Source of the DNA: Pseudomonadales bacterium
GTDB lineage: Bacteria; Pseudomonadota; Gammaproteobacteria; Pseudomonadales; Azotimanducaceae
NCBI GenBank assembly: GCA_016763855.1
Contig: JAESSY010000206.1
Coordinates: 1-60,937, forward strand
Direction: 5' to 3'
Length of the DNA stretch: 60,937 nucleotides
The notes beneath the pieces are model-generated. The model saw nothing but the letters and a program-made list of their open reading frames with translations, did no database searches and was not told the origin of the DNA. The first letter of the stretch is position 1. Each line of letters starts with the position of its first letter. The position numbers and the translations under genes were made by a program. Shown in pieces: positions 33,248 through 42,967 of this stretch.

Positions 33248-35281
33248 ATGAATAGCCTACTGCATCACAACCCGCTACTTAGCCTATGGCAAAATTCACA
33301 TCAACTACCGCCCTTTGAGTTAATTAGACCTGAACACTTCTTGCCAGCCTTCAAAGCAGGTTTCAAGGAACACAAGCTTGAAATAGAGAAAATTACTCGT
33401 GATTCTGAAGATCCTAATTTTGAAAATACTATCGAAGCGATAGAGCTTGCGGGTCAAACCCTTAAAAAAATAGCGCCTGTGTTTTATATCCTCACAGCTG
33501 CCCACACAAACGATGATCTTATTGCGCTCCAATCAGAAATTAATCCCCTTTATACATCGCATATCAGTGCAATCGAAACAGATGCTAAACTATTCCAACG
33601 CGTGAAGCGTGTTTACGATGCGAAGCCAGATTTAAACCAGGAAGAAAATCAACTCTTGCTCGAGACCTATAAAAAAATGGTCCGAAGCGGTGCTGATTTA
33701 TCTGAAGCTGATTCCAAGGCAGTGCAAAGGCTTGATACGGAACTCTCAGTTCTACAAACAAATTACGGACAAAATGTGCTCAAAGAATCTAATCGCTTTG
33801 AGTTAATCGTTGACACAGAAGAAGATTTAAAAGGTCTTCCTAAGTCCGTCTGTGAGAGCGCCTCAAATGAGGCTAAGAACAGAGGACACACAGGAAAATA
33901 TCTATTCACTATTTCCCGTTCATCTATCACACCCTTTTTGCAATTTGCTAGTAATAGAGAACTCCGCGAACGAATATGGAAAGCCTATACACATTGTGCA
34001 AATAACGAGAACGACTACGATAATAAATCCATCGCTGAAAAAATCGCTAGTTTAAGGTCAGAACGAGCAAACTTGTTGGCTTATCATTCTCATGCAGACT
34101 TTATGTTGGATGACAGGATGGCAGCCAAGCCTGAGAACGTTAGGGCCCTACTGGATAAACTCTGGGGTCCCGCAAAGCGAAAGGCTGAAAATGAACGAGA
34201 CGCTTTACAAAAAATGGCTCAAAGCGAAGGAGAGAATTTTAAAATTGCACCCTGGGATTGGTGGTATTACACAGAAAAAATAAAGCAAGAAAGCTTTGAT
34301 TTTGATTCAGAGAAAATTAAGCCTTACTTCGAACTAACACGAGTACGTCAAGGAGCGTTTGATGTAGCGACAAAACTTTTCGGCATCACTTTCAATCAAA
34401 TTGAAAACCAACCTAGCTATCATGACGATCTCGAAACATTTGAGGTAAAAGAAGCTAATGGCACTCTAATCGGTTTATTTCTCACTGACTATTTTATGCG
34501 ACCGTCAAAGCGATCTGGGGCTTGGATGAACGCTTTAAGAAGTCAGTGCACTTTTGGCACTACTCAGTATCCTGTCGTTTTCAATACTTGCAACTTTCCA
34601 AAGTCTGACCCTGCCTTTCTTGGCATGGAAGAAGTCACGACACTGTTTCATGAATTTGGACATGCGCTCCATGGCTTACTCAGCAAGGTAAAATATGAAA
34701 GTTTGAGCGGGACTTCTGTCAAACGAGATTTTGTCGAATTGCCTTCGCAAATTATGGAACACTGGGCAATTGAACCTGCAGTCTTGAAAGAATATGCCAA
34801 GCACCACGAAACCAGTGAAATCATTCCTGATGCTTATATCGATAAAATTCAAGAAACACGGACTTTTAATCAGGGCTTTGCCACAACGGAGTATCTAGCA
34901 GCATCTTATCTGGACTTAAACTGGCATGAAATTCGACTATCCGGCAAGGTTCCAAATGCGATAGATATCGAAGAAAAGGCAATGAAAGAAATTACCTTGC
35001 TGGATGAAATTGCTCCCCGATATCGTTCGACTTATTTCCAGCATATCTTTTCTGGCGGATACTCTGCCGGTTATTATTCATATATCTGGGCTGAAGTACT
35101 GGATGCTGATGCATTTGAAGAGTTTAAGAAGAATGGCATCTTTGATGACAAAACAGCGCGATCATTCAGGGAAAATATTTTGGAAAGGGGTGGTACTGCA
35201 GAGCCTATGTCTCTCTACAAACAATTCAAGGGTGCTGAACCGGATGTTAAACCCTTAATGAAATCTCGGGGGCTACTCTAG
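33248..35281 (+). CDS. prlC: oligopeptidase A (M3 family)
   Basis: A 677-residue cytosolic zinc peptidase of the thimet-oligopeptidase family. The zinc site is TTLFHEFGHALHGLLS near residue 470, with the third ligand glutamate in RDFVELPSQIMEHW. The N-terminal helical half and the C-terminal FSGGYSAGYYSYIWAEVLDA are typical. OpdA degrades short peptides, including cleaved signal peptides. It is monocistronic downstream of the tRNA terminator. Confidence 0.94.
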   Translation: MNSLLHHNPLLSLWQNSHQLPPFELIRPEHFLPAFKAGFKEHKLEIEKITRDSEDPNFENTIEAIELAGQTLKKIAPVFYILTAAHTNDDLIALQSEINPLYTSHISAIETDAKLFQRVKRVYDAKPDLNQEENQLLLETYKKMVRSGADLSEADSKAVQRLDTELSVLQTNYGQNVLKESNRFELIVDTEEDLKGLPKSVCESASNEAKNRGHTGKYLFTISRSSITPFLQFASNRELRERIWKAYTHCANNENDYDNKSIAEKIASLRSERANLLAYHSHADFMLDDRMAAKPENVRALLDKLWGPAKRKAENERDALQKMAQSEGENFKIAPWDWWYYTEKIKQESFDFDSEKIKPYFELTRVRQGAFDVATKLFGITFNQIENQPSYHDDLETFEVKEANGTLIGLFLTDYFMRPSKRSGAWMNALRSQCTFGTTQYPVVFNTCNFPKSDPAFLGMEEVTTLFHEFGHALHGLLSKVKYESLSGTSVKRDFVELPSQIMEHWAIEPAVLKEYAKHHETSEIIPDAYIDKIQETRTFNQGFATTEYLAASYLDLNWHEIRLSGKVPNAIDIEEKAMKEITLLDEIAPRYRSTYFQHIFSGGYSAGYYSYIWAEVLDADAFEEFKKNGIFDDKTARSFRENILERGGTAEPMSLYKQFKGAEPDVKPLMKSRGLL

Positions 35282-35317
35282 GATTCTAACAAGCATAGCC
35301 CGAGAAATAAGTGCAGC

Positions 35318-35578
35318 CTAATTAACGGCAGCTGAGGCTCTCTTACCAAGAGCAGCTGAGGCTCCTTCACCAAGAGCAGCTGAGGCTCTTTTCTTAAACA
35401 AGATACTTTCGTTTGGGATATATGGGCCGGGCCTGCGAATTCTATCCAGATAGCCTTTTTCTACTAACTTGTTCAGCGTCGATAGCCTGCAGTTTCCCAC
35501 ATCACTAACAGAAAACCACACTTCATGTTCCTCAATATTGGCGAGCGCTTTTTCTTCATAAACTGTCAATTGGGCCAT
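35318..35578 (-). CDS. small winged-helix-like protein with repeat-encoded tail
   Basis: From ATG 35578 (preceded by AGGATGG) the protein is 86 residues. Residues 1-60 (MAQLTVYEEKALANIEEHEV, then SVSDVGNCRLSTLNKLVEKG and YLDRI) have the pattern of a winged helix-turn-helix that would bind DNA. The last 25 residues are three copies of RASAALG-like heptads encoded by a 24-bp tandem repeat. No close family is recognised. The alanine tail looks like an accidental extension into repeat DNA. A start at 35635 is less likely. Confidence 0.55.
   Translation of the reverse strand: MAQLTVYEEKALANIEEHEVWFSVSDVGNCRLSTLNKLVEKGYLDRIRRPGPYIPNESILFKKRASAALGEGASAALGKRASAAVN
35322..35393 (-). repeat. 24-bp tandem repeat at a gene 3' end
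   Basis: Three copies with AGCCTCAGCTGC cores at period 24 (core start points 35328, 35352 and 35376 on the plus strand). In the gene frame they encode RASAALGE/GASAALGK/RASAAVN. In another frame every unit ends with a stop (TGA, TAA, TAA), the same plan as the ruvB and pspC arrays. Confidence 0.85.
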
Positions 35579-35780
35579 GATTATCCATCCTAGATTTATC
35601 AGCTTCTGGACAGATAAGTGCAGATAACGTGCCACAATGATAGCGTCTTAAGATATCTAATTAAACGTTTGATTTTAATCGCTTTTTTGATCTAAGAAGA
35701 ATTTCTTATCACCTTTTATTGTAAACTCAAGATGACAAACAAGAGGAATTTGTTACTCTTCAGTTACACTCTATAGCTGC

Positions 35781-37184
35781 TTATTTATTTGTCACAAGGC
35801 GAAAATTTTTGGCATCCAACTCAAGGCGATCGAGCATTCTGTATACTGACTGTCGAGAGATATCCGCCATCCGCGCTACAGCGGAAATATCCCCCCCACA
35901 GGTTTTTAAAATAGACACCATGTAATCGTATTCAAATTGCTCCATCATCCGAGCCTTCTCCCCAAGAAACCCAGCAGAATATGTTTTGTCACCGCTGGCC
36001 TGCACCTGGGATCTGATATCTTCTGGTACATCATCCACATTAAGAATCTTACGCTTACTCATTGCTAACATTCTTCTTACAACATTAATAAGCTCCCTAA
36101 CATTACCCGGCCAGGTATAAGAATCTAACAATCGTTTCACTTCATCACTGGTAACGCGATCGGGTCGTTTCATTTCACGGCCAAATACTTCGAGGTAGTG
36201 ATGCAGTAATATTGCAACATCTCCAAGACGTTGTCTGAGGGGCGGCAATCGAATCTCACCAACGTAGATTCGAAAATACAGATCTTCTCTGAAGCGTTTA
36301 GCTTTCACTTCTTCCTTAAGGTCTCTATTAGTTGCAGCTAATAATCGAATATCAACTTCTACCTCTTGCCGACTCCCGACACGCCGGAACTTGCGTTCTT
36401 GTAAGGCTCTTAATAGCTTAGCTTGCTGCGCTAAAGATAACTCAGCTATTTCGTCCAAAAAAAGGGTTCCACCATCTGCATATTCCATTAGACCAAGAGA
36501 TCTTTCTGTCGCACCTGTAAATGCACCTCTTTCATGTCCAAAAAATTCGCTTTCAAAAAGTTCGGGGGGAATGGCGCTGCAATCCACTGGCACAAAAGGC
36601 TTGTTGGCTCTATCGCTGCTGGTATGAATGTTTCTAGCGACTAGCTCCTTACCGGTTCCGGTTTCTCCCCAGATCAGAACATCGACATTGGTATCTGCTA
36701 GATTACTAATGGTATTCTTAATCGTGTTCATGACATCACTTTTGCCTATAATATCTGCAAGTGAAGATTTGCGTTCTAATTGTCGACGAAGAAGGCTATT
36801 TTCCTGTTGAAGACGCGTCTCATCTATCACTCTTGTGACTGTCGTTAGCAGATCTTCAAGTAACAGAGGCTTCAGAACATAGTCGGCTGCGCCAAGTCTT
36901 AGACACTCTACAGAGTTATCCAGACTAGGATATCCCGTCATAATGATGACCGGTGTATGGGGGTTTTGCTCCTTCACCCTTTTAAGGATATCAACACCAC
37001 TGATTTTCCCCATATTTAAATCCGAAAGTACAATATCAAATTTATTAGACTCACAAAGTTTGATCGCTGTCTTGGGTCTGGATTCGCTCGTAACAGTGAG
37101 GTTGGGAATACGGGCCAAGGCAGTTTCACAGAAACGACAGACAGCAGCATCATCATCAACAACGAGCATTTTGACTTTAGCCAC
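35781..37184 (-). CDS. orphan NtrC-family response regulator
   Basis: A 467-residue sigma-54 activator with all three domains. The receiver has phospho-acceptor D55 in FDIVLSDLNMGK and the conserved lysine in DYVLKPLLLED. The AAA+ domain has Walker A GETGTGKE, the sigma-54 loop GHERGAFTGATER and Walker B GGTLFLDEIAEL. The C-terminus is a Fis-type helix-turn-helix (GGDISAVARMADISRQSVYR). No histidine kinase gene is adjacent, so its signal is unknown. It is not PspF, which lacks a receiver. It lies between prlC and queC. Confidence 0.92.
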   Translation of the reverse strand: MAKVKMLVVDDDAAVCRFCETALARIPNLTVTSESRPKTAIKLCESNKFDIVLSDLNMGKISGVDILKRVKEQNPHTPVIIMTGYPSLDNSVECLRLGAADYVLKPLLLEDLLTTVTRVIDETRLQQENSLLRRQLERKSSLADIIGKSDVMNTIKNTISNLADTNVDVLIWGETGTGKELVARNIHTSSDRANKPFVPVDCSAIPPELFESEFFGHERGAFTGATERSLGLMEYADGGTLFLDEIAELSLAQQAKLLRALQERKFRRVGSRQEVEVDIRLLAATNRDLKEEVKAKRFREDLYFRIYVGEIRLPPLRQRLGDVAILLHHYLEVFGREMKRPDRVTSDEVKRLLDSYTWPGNVRELINVVRRMLAMSKRKILNVDDVPEDIRSQVQASGDKTYSAGFLGEKARMMEQFEYDYMVSILKTCGGDISAVARMADISRQSVYRMLDRLELDAKNFRLVTNK

Positions 37185-37320
37185 GAACCAACCCTTTTAA
37201 AATTATTCTTCAGACAAACGAAAATATACGGTCTCGCCATAATAGAGATTATGGAATTATATACAAGTGTGTTACCTAAAAGTTACACACTTATTCAAAA
37301 AGGGTTTTAAAAAAATTAGA

Positions 37321-37998
37321 TCAATTATATCGAGTCGGATCATCGATTCCTGCTTCAAAAAATCCCGATTTTCGAATACGACAACTTTCACAATGCCCAC
37401 AAGCAAAACCTTTCTTATCCAATTTGTAGCAAGACACAGTGAGTGAATAGTCAATACCAAGGGACAATCCAGCGATAATAATCTCAGCTTTTGACAAATG
37501 AATTAGAGGGGTTTGAATAGTGACTGGTTCACCTTCGACACCAATTCTCGTTGCAAGGTTCGCCATAGTCTCAAACGCTTCTATAAACTCAGGTCGGCAA
37601 TCCGGATATCCAGAGTAATCAACTGCATTTACGCCGATAAAAATATTGTGAGCTTCTAACACTTCTGCATAGCCTAAAGCATAGGACAAAAAAACTGTAT
37701 TTCTCGCAGGAACATAGGTGACGGGAATAGTATTATCTGCTTCATCGATTGGCACTTCTATCGCATCATCAGTTAAGGCTGAGCCGCCAAAGTTTGCTAT
37801 ATCCAGATGGACAATTTTATGAGCAGCCACATTTCTTTTTACTGCTATATCCTTGGCAAACTCGATTTCCATGAGATGTTTCTGTCCGTAATTAAAACTT
37901 AGGCAATAACACTCAAAACCCTCACTCTGAGCCATAGCAAGCACAGTCGACGAGTCAAGCCCACCGGACAGTAATATCACAGCCTTTCTATTAGACAC
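37321..37998 (-). CDS. queC: 7-cyano-7-deazaguanine synthase
   Basis: A 225-residue ATP-dependent enzyme of the queuosine (preQ0) pathway. The PP-loop is [16 protein letters not shown] at the N-terminus, and the zinc cysteines are in [16 protein letters not shown] plus the earlier SCYK. GTG at 37998 is chosen: it lies in GGTGTCTAATAG, overlaps the queE stop by eight bases, and has GGAG upstream. A longer start to 38091 would run through queE. queE and queC act in successive steps. Confidence 0.93.
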   Translation of the reverse strand: MSNRKAVILLSGGLDSSTVLAMAQSEGFECYCLSFNYGQKHLMEIEFAKDIAVKRNVAAHKIVHLDIANFGGSALTDDAIEVPIDEADNTIPVTYVPARNTVFLSYALGYAEVLEAHNIFIGVNAVDYSGYPDCRPEFIEAFETMANLATRIGVEGEPVTIQTPLIHLSKAEIIIAGLSLGIDYSLTVSCYKLDKKGFACGHCESCRIRKSGFFEAGIDDPTRYN

Positions 37999-38635
37999 CC
38001 TGTTTTTCTCCCCACAAGTATTTATGCAATTGAATTTGAAGTCTGACAGGTAAATTGTCTGTGACGATCCAATCAGCAAGAACAGCCGCATCTAATTGCT
38101 CATGACTTGCTGAAAACAATACTTCTCCAGCGCGATTGCTAAGATCATATTCTGCAAGTTTAAATGCCGCCCAGTCGTAATCCTGCTTATCGCAAAGCAC
38201 AAACTTAAGCTGATCCTTTTTCTTGAGCAGCTCAATATTGCCATACAAATTTTTCGAGAGCTCCCCTGAACCTGGAGTTTTTAAATCAAGGACGACCGAA
38301 ACTCTTTCATCCACTTCCGCAATATCCATAGCACCACTCGTTTCTAAAGAAACAGTGTAACCTTGATCACAAAGCGCCTTAAGTAAAGGCCAACAGTTCT
38401 TTTGAGCCAAAGGTTCACCACCAGTGACAGTTACATATCGCGGAGAAAATGTACTGACTGTGGATACAATCTCACTGATTGATTTCATTTCGCCACCGCT
38501 GAATGCATATTCTGTATCACAATAAGCACAGCGGAGGGGGCATCCTGTTAAACGTACAAAAACCGTTGGCAAACCAACCGTTCTAGCCTCGCCCTGTAAG
38601 GAGTAAAATATTTCGGTAATTCTTAGATCACTCAT
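37991..38635 (-). CDS. queE: 7-carboxy-7-deazaguanine synthase
   Basis: A 214-residue radical-SAM enzyme that forms the deazaguanine ring of queuosine. The cluster motif is [15 protein letters not shown] (C-x3-C-x2-C, about residues 32-39), followed by [11 protein letters not shown]. It uses the single 4Fe-4S cluster and S-adenosylmethionine. It lies just upstream of queC with overlapping ends and about 80 bases after cpoB. Confidence 0.93.
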   Translation of the reverse strand: MSDLRITEIFYSLQGEARTVGLPTVFVRLTGCPLRCAYCDTEYAFSGGEMKSISEIVSTVSTFSPRYVTVTGGEPLAQKNCWPLLKALCDQGYTVSLETSGAMDIAEVDERVSVVLDLKTPGSGELSKNLYGNIELLKKKDQLKFVLCDKQDYDWAAFKLAEYDLSNRAGEVLFSASHEQLDAAVLADWIVTDNLPVRLQIQLHKYLWGEKQGV

Positions 38636-38715
38636 TAGAAATAGGTCCCATACAATTTGGAGAAGCTTTAGAGAAAATATTCAAAGAGACAATTTAAAGT
38701 AGCGGGAACAAATTC

Positions 38716-39528
38716 CTACTGACAGGAACCTACATTGTCACGAAGGTAATACTCCGATAGCTTGGCAACCGATTTACCTTGTTGTTCAGAAATAACTTGC
38801 CGAAGCAATTCAGTCGCCCGGTCACAGTCCCCCATTAAGTGGTAAACTTTACCCAGCTTAAAGGCTGCATCAGGTATTTTTCGATGTTCCGGGAAAAAAG
38901 TAATCACTTGAGTTAATGCTTTTCTTGCATTTTCATAGTCAGGCTCAGGTTTGGCTGCATAGACTTCACCTAGCCAGTAATATGCATTCGCTGTGAGGCT
39001 ACCATTGGGATACCGAGTAATAAGACCTTGTAATTGTGAGATCGCAAGATCATATTGTCGCCCCCTAATAAGTTTAAGTGCGGATTCATAGGTGGTTTTT
39101 TCATCTTGGTCCGCTAGGGCAAAGCCCTGATTCGCTTCTCCTGAACTAGTGGACAATTCGGATGGATCTTCAGCTTGACGCAAATTTTGAAAACGACTAT
39201 CTAGCTCAAGATAACGGTCATCCTGAGTCGCTTTCATCTGTTTTAAGCTATATTTGAGTTCTTCAACCATACCCCGCAGTTGTTCAACTTCTTGCTGGAG
39301 TATCTGCATCTGATAGTGCATTTCACTCGCATTCGATTCTGTCCTTATGTCTGATTCAAGCGGTGCCTGAAAAGGTAATTCAGAGACTACTCTGTATCCA
39401 TCCTGTCGAGGTTCAGTGACACGAGATTCAACTGTAACCGGGTTACTCGCAGCCAATAGGGAACTTGATAGAAGAGATAAACACAGGGCCCAATAAGAAA
39501 AGTGACTGGATAACTTAAATTTAGACAT
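38716..39528 (-). CDS. cpoB: Tol-Pal accessory protein CpoB/YbgF
   Basis: A 270-residue periplasmic protein: signal peptide (YWALCLSLLSSSLLAAS), an N-terminal trimerising coiled coil (MQILQQEVEQLRGMVEELKY) and a C-terminal TPR domain (YESALKLIRGRQYDLAISQL, YYWLGEVYAAKPEPDYENAR). CpoB links Tol-Pal with the peptidoglycan synthase PBP1B during division. It follows pal, separated by two hairpins. Confidence 0.92.
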   Translation of the reverse strand: MSKFKLSSHFSYWALCLSLLSSSLLAASNPVTVESRVTEPRQDGYRVVSELPFQAPLESDIRTESNASEMHYQMQILQQEVEQLRGMVEELKYSLKQMKATQDDRYLELDSRFQNLRQAEDPSELSTSSGEANQGFALADQDEKTTYESALKLIRGRQYDLAISQLQGLITRYPNGSLTANAYYWLGEVYAAKPEPDYENARKALTQVITFFPEHRKIPDAAFKLGKVYHLMGDCDRATELLRQVISEQQGKSVAKLSEYYLRDNVGSCQ

Positions 39529-39570
39529 AAGAATAATTTACCGATGACAGATTAGAACGACTATAACGCA

Positions 39571-39657
39571 ATAACGCCTAATAAAAGGCGTTATGCTTTT
39601 GAAATGGGTACTTTGAGAAAACGTCATCCCGCCTATCTCACCACAAGATAGGCTTTT
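39571..39657. other. two perfect hairpins between pal and cpoB
   Basis: ATAACGCC/GGCGTTAT (39571-39594, eight-base loop, then GCTTTT) and GCCTATCT/AGATAGGC (39631-39653, seven-base loop, then TTTT). Both have T-runs on the plus strand, whereas the genes run on the minus strand, so they are poor terminators for pal. They may set pal and cpoB mRNA levels by RNA stability or processing. Confidence 0.6.
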
Positions 39658-39703
39658 ACCAACAAAGACTTTGACCAACATACGCTCTTACTAAAAGAAA
39701 CGT

Positions 39704-40288
39704 TTATCTATAGTTGAAACGTACTCTTCGATTTTGTGCCCAAGAACTTTCTCCGCCACCTAATACGGCAGGTTTTTCTTCCCCGTAGCTTATGACTTCA
39801 ATTTGTGATCTAGAAACCCCTTGAGCAACTATGTAGGCACGAAGTGCATTTGCACGCCTTTCACCCAAAGCCAAATTGTATTCTCGAGTTCCCCTTTCAT
39901 CCGCATGGCCTTCTAGACGAACTTTGATACTGCGATCTTGCATAAGTGCCTTTGCGTGCTTGTCTAGTTCAGCATGACCGGATCGTTTTACAATCGCCTG
40001 ATCAAAATCGAAGTAGAAAACCACGTTTAATGCTTCGGTAGCACTGCCACCCGCTGCAACCACAATGCCGCCATCAGAAGTCACTCTGGGGCCCGCTGGT
40101 GGCGTCGGTTCTGACATACCACTATCGCTGCTGTCTTCACTGTCCATACCTGAGGATGAATCCATAGCAACATCTTCAGATGCTGATGTACTTGCATTTT
40201 CTTCCTCAGCTGGATTGCTTGCGCAACCAACCAGCAATAATGCTGATAGTCCGAGTGCCAAAATGCCTCGAGTATTTACCATTCCCAT
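39704..40288 (-). CDS. pal: peptidoglycan-associated lipoprotein Pal
   Basis: A 194-residue outer-membrane lipoprotein with lipobox LLVGC, an acidic/serine-rich linker (EEENASTSASEDVAMDSS) and the OmpA-type peptidoglycan-binding domain (FYFDFDQAIVKRSGHAELD, RLEGHADERGTREYNLALG, ERRANALRAYI). It anchors the outer membrane to the wall and binds TolB. The linker is longer than in E. coli Pal. Confidence 0.96.
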   Translation of the reverse strand: MGMVNTRGILALGLSALLLVGCASNPAEEENASTSASEDVAMDSSSGMDSEDSSDSGMSEPTPPAGPRVTSDGGIVVAAGGSATEALNVVFYFDFDQAIVKRSGHAELDKHAKALMQDRSIKVRLEGHADERGTREYNLALGERRANALRAYIVAQGVSRSQIEVISYGEEKPAVLGGGESSWAQNRRVRFNYR

Positions 40289-40411
40289 GATTTAGCTCCT
40301 ATTTCATGCTTGATGCGGATTAAAACACAATCCAATTAACAAATTCACTCTCAAAGTTGAGAAATGCAATTTTTTTGTTCTATTTCTTCATTCAAAAACG
40401 ACTTTCCAGCA

Positions 40412-41740
40412 CTACTGGACAATCGGAACAAATGTTTTCCTTTTGCCTGGTGACCAAGCTGGTTCCCGGACATCTCCTTCGTTAGAGGGCAAATTAAACT
40501 TTACGCCTCCGTCTATGGATACAGCAGCAAGAATCCCTTCACCACCTTGTTGTGTAGCGTAAATTAGCATACTTCCGTTTGGTGCGATACTTGGAGACTC
40601 ATCCAAAGCGGTCTCAGTCAATATACTCAGGTGCCCTCTTTTTAAATCGAGCATCGCAATGTGAAATATCCCATTTCTTCGATGTACCATAACAAGCCCA
40701 CTTCCATCAGATAAAAGGCTCGCTTTAGCATTATAGTCACCTTCGAAGGTCAAACGCTCAATAGACAAGTCAGATAGCGTCATTTGATAAATCTGAGGCT
40801 GACCACCGCGACTACTGGTGAATACAATAGCTTGACCGTCTTTTCGCCAAGAAGGTTCAGTATCGATGCCATAATGCCGAGTTATTCTTCTCAGCCGGCG
40901 CGTTTCCAGATTTAAAACATATATATCCGGGTTCCCATCTTTCGACAAGACCATCGCTAGCTGTTTCCCATCAGGAGAAAATGCCGGGGCCCCATTTAGA
41001 CCCGCATAATCTGTTATTTGTTGTCTTTGACCCGTGACTAAATCGCGAATATAAATAGCGGGTCGTTGGTCCTTTTCAAAAGAAACGTAGGCAATTCTTT
41101 TGCCATCAGGAGACCAGGTCGCCGACAAAATGGGTTCATTGGAATCTAAGATAACCTTCACCCGTTGACCATCGGCATCAGCAATATTTAACTTGAACTG
41201 GCGGTCATTAACAGGACCATTTGCGGTGACGTACATGATTTGGGTTGAAAAGGCGCCTTCAATTCCGGTCAATTTCTCAAATACGATATCACTAACATAG
41301 TGAGCCATATCCCTCAGTTCTTCCCGGCTACCTTCAATAACCTCACTTACTTCAACTGATTTCTTAAACACGTTGTAGAGCTCAAAATACAGCCGAATGC
41401 CTTTACTGGAAGGTTCTTGGTAGCCCATTACAATGTATTCTACATTTAGTAGCCGCCAATCTCGGAAATAGACCTCCTCGGACTCATTGGGGAGGCTCAA
41501 CATTTGATTAACAGGTACGGTTTCGAAGCGACCACTCAAAGTAAGATCAAAATCAATGACTTGAGTAATATCTAGTGGCAATGTGTTTCTACCAAAGCCT
41601 CTGGCAGCAAAGGGAACAACTGCCACTCTTACGGCATTATCAACGCCTTTAGTGATTTCGATTCGCAATTCTCCTATTGCAACCAAAGGCATTAGGCAGC
41701 TTAGGAAAAACACTAAAGGGATAGCAAAATACTTCGTCAT
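40412..41740 (-). CDS. tolB: Tol-Pal translocation protein TolB
   Basis: A 442-residue periplasmic protein with a signal peptide (FAIPLVFFLSCLMPLVAIG), an N-terminal alpha/beta domain and a C-terminal six-bladed beta-propeller whose blades repeat the WSPDGKRIAYVS pattern (ATWSPDGKRIAYVSFE, PAFSPDGKQLAMVLSKDG, PSWRKDGQAIVFTSSR). It binds Pal and receives force from TolA. Its ATG directly follows the tolA stop. Confidence 0.96.
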   Translation of the reverse strand: MTKYFAIPLVFFLSCLMPLVAIGELRIEITKGVDNAVRVAVVPFAARGFGRNTLPLDITQVIDFDLTLSGRFETVPVNQMLSLPNESEEVYFRDWRLLNVEYIVMGYQEPSSKGIRLYFELYNVFKKSVEVSEVIEGSREELRDMAHYVSDIVFEKLTGIEGAFSTQIMYVTANGPVNDRQFKLNIADADGQRVKVILDSNEPILSATWSPDGKRIAYVSFEKDQRPAIYIRDLVTGQRQQITDYAGLNGAPAFSPDGKQLAMVLSKDGNPDIYVLNLETRRLRRITRHYGIDTEPSWRKDGQAIVFTSSRGGQPQIYQMTLSDLSIERLTFEGDYNAKASLLSDGSGLVMVHRRNGIFHIAMLDLKRGHLSILTETALDESPSIAPNGSMLIYATQQGGEGILAAVSIDGGVKFNLPSNEGDVREPAWSPGKRKTFVPIVQ

Positions 41741-42525
41741 CTACAACCTCAAATCTTCTGGACGGAACAGCACCACAAACTGTCGAAAATTTTTCTCAAA
41801 CTGTCTCGATTCACTTGGAACAAGAAATCGTCTCGCTTTATTCACTGCTAACAAAGCTGATCGATCAAAAGCATCATTGCCACTGGATTCTTCAACGACG
41901 ACATTGACAACATCCCCTGTGGGTACGAGAAAAACACGAAGAATGGCTTGCATACCATTACGGGCACTGGGGGGTCTTGACCAATTTTGAATGATTTCCC
42001 TCTGGATTTGCCCTGCAAAGGCACTGGCTTTTTCATCATCTGTAATGGCCCGTAGCGCCAATTGCTCTCCCTGTATCGCAGCGTCCAAATCCATTTCCAT
42101 CTGACGTCGCTCTGCCTCAAGTTGATTGGCTTTGTTCTTATTCTGCCTCTCTGCTTCTATAATTGCTGACTGATCTTGGATGACCACACGATTTTTTTGA
42201 TCTTCCAATGCTTTAAGTTTGGCGGCTTCTTGAAGCGCTTTAATTTTAATTTTTTCTCTATTGATATTCGCCAATCGCGTTGCATTCTCCGCAGCTAAGC
42301 GATCTCTTCTCTTTTTATTTCGCTGTGCTGTGGCTTTTTTGTCCTGTTCTTTTTTGGCTGTATGGGGATTTTCTGCGACAACATTAGCCTCCATATAGTA
42401 AATTCTGTTGTCTTCCATCTGAATGGTCTTTTCGGGTTCCCAATTCATCAACATCAATGCAATACGCCGCCGTGTAAAAACAACGCCATAACAAAAGATA
42501 ATACATAGTAAGCAGTAGAATTCAT
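41741..42525 (-). CDS. tolA: TolA, frame broken after the membrane anchor
   Basis: The main frame (238 residues from a TTG at 42457) has the long charged helical domain II (KKEQDKKATAQRNKKRRDRL) and the C-terminal TolA/TonB-type domain (NGMQAILRVFLVPTGDVVN). It lacks a membrane anchor. The anchor lies in another frame starting at ATG 42525, three bases after tolR: MNSTAYYVLSFVMALFLHGG and VLH, then TGA. Adding one T in GCATTG near 42455 would join them as VLHLMLMNWEPEK. A break in this operon gene is unlikely to be tolerated, so a base-call error is the leading explanation. TolA links TolQR energy to the outer membrane. Confidence 0.85.
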
Positions 42526-42528
42526 TTT

Positions 42529-42951
42529 CTAAACAGCGGGAGGCTCTGTGATCAATCCCACACTCTGAGCACCTGCAGCCTGTAGTATGCTCATAAGTTG
42601 AATCACAACTTTGTATTGAATTGCTTCATCGCCCTCAACAAGTACCTTTATTTTTGGATTAGCTTGAATGATCTGTTGGGTTCTTTCTGCAATTTTTTCG
42701 AGCGCAACAGGTTCTGCCTCTTTTCCCACGTTCATATAGTACGTGCCATCGGCTTTAATTGAGACTACGAGGGCCTGTTCATCGTCATTTAGATCGAGAG
42801 ATGCCGATTGCGCATTGGGTAAATTAACCTTCACGCCTTGGGTAATCATCGGCGCCGTTACCATGAAAATAACGAGTAAAACCAACATCACATCGATATA
42901 GGGTACGACGTTAATTTCCGACATGGGTCTGCGTCTTTTTGTTTTCGCCAT
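42529..42951 (-). CDS. tolR: TolR, proton-channel component
   Basis: A 140-residue ExbD/TolR protein: a cytoplasmic start (MAKTKRRRPMSEINVVPYID), one membrane helix with the proton-path aspartate in VVPYIDVMLVLLVIFMVTAP, and a periplasmic domain (IKVLVEGDEAIQYKVVIQLM). With TolQ it forms the proton-driven motor of the Tol system. Confidence 0.95.
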   Translation of the reverse strand: MAKTKRRRPMSEINVVPYIDVMLVLLVIFMVTAPMITQGVKVNLPNAQSASLDLNDDEQALVVSIKADGTYYMNVGKEAEPVALEKIAERTQQIIQANPKIKVLVEGDEAIQYKVVIQLMSILQAAGAQSVGLITEPPAV

Positions 42952-42967
42952 CTTTTAGTGCTCGTTT

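Noticed and set aside
35781-37184. NtrC-type regulator as the missing PspF
   Set aside because: PspF has no receiver domain; this protein has a complete one.
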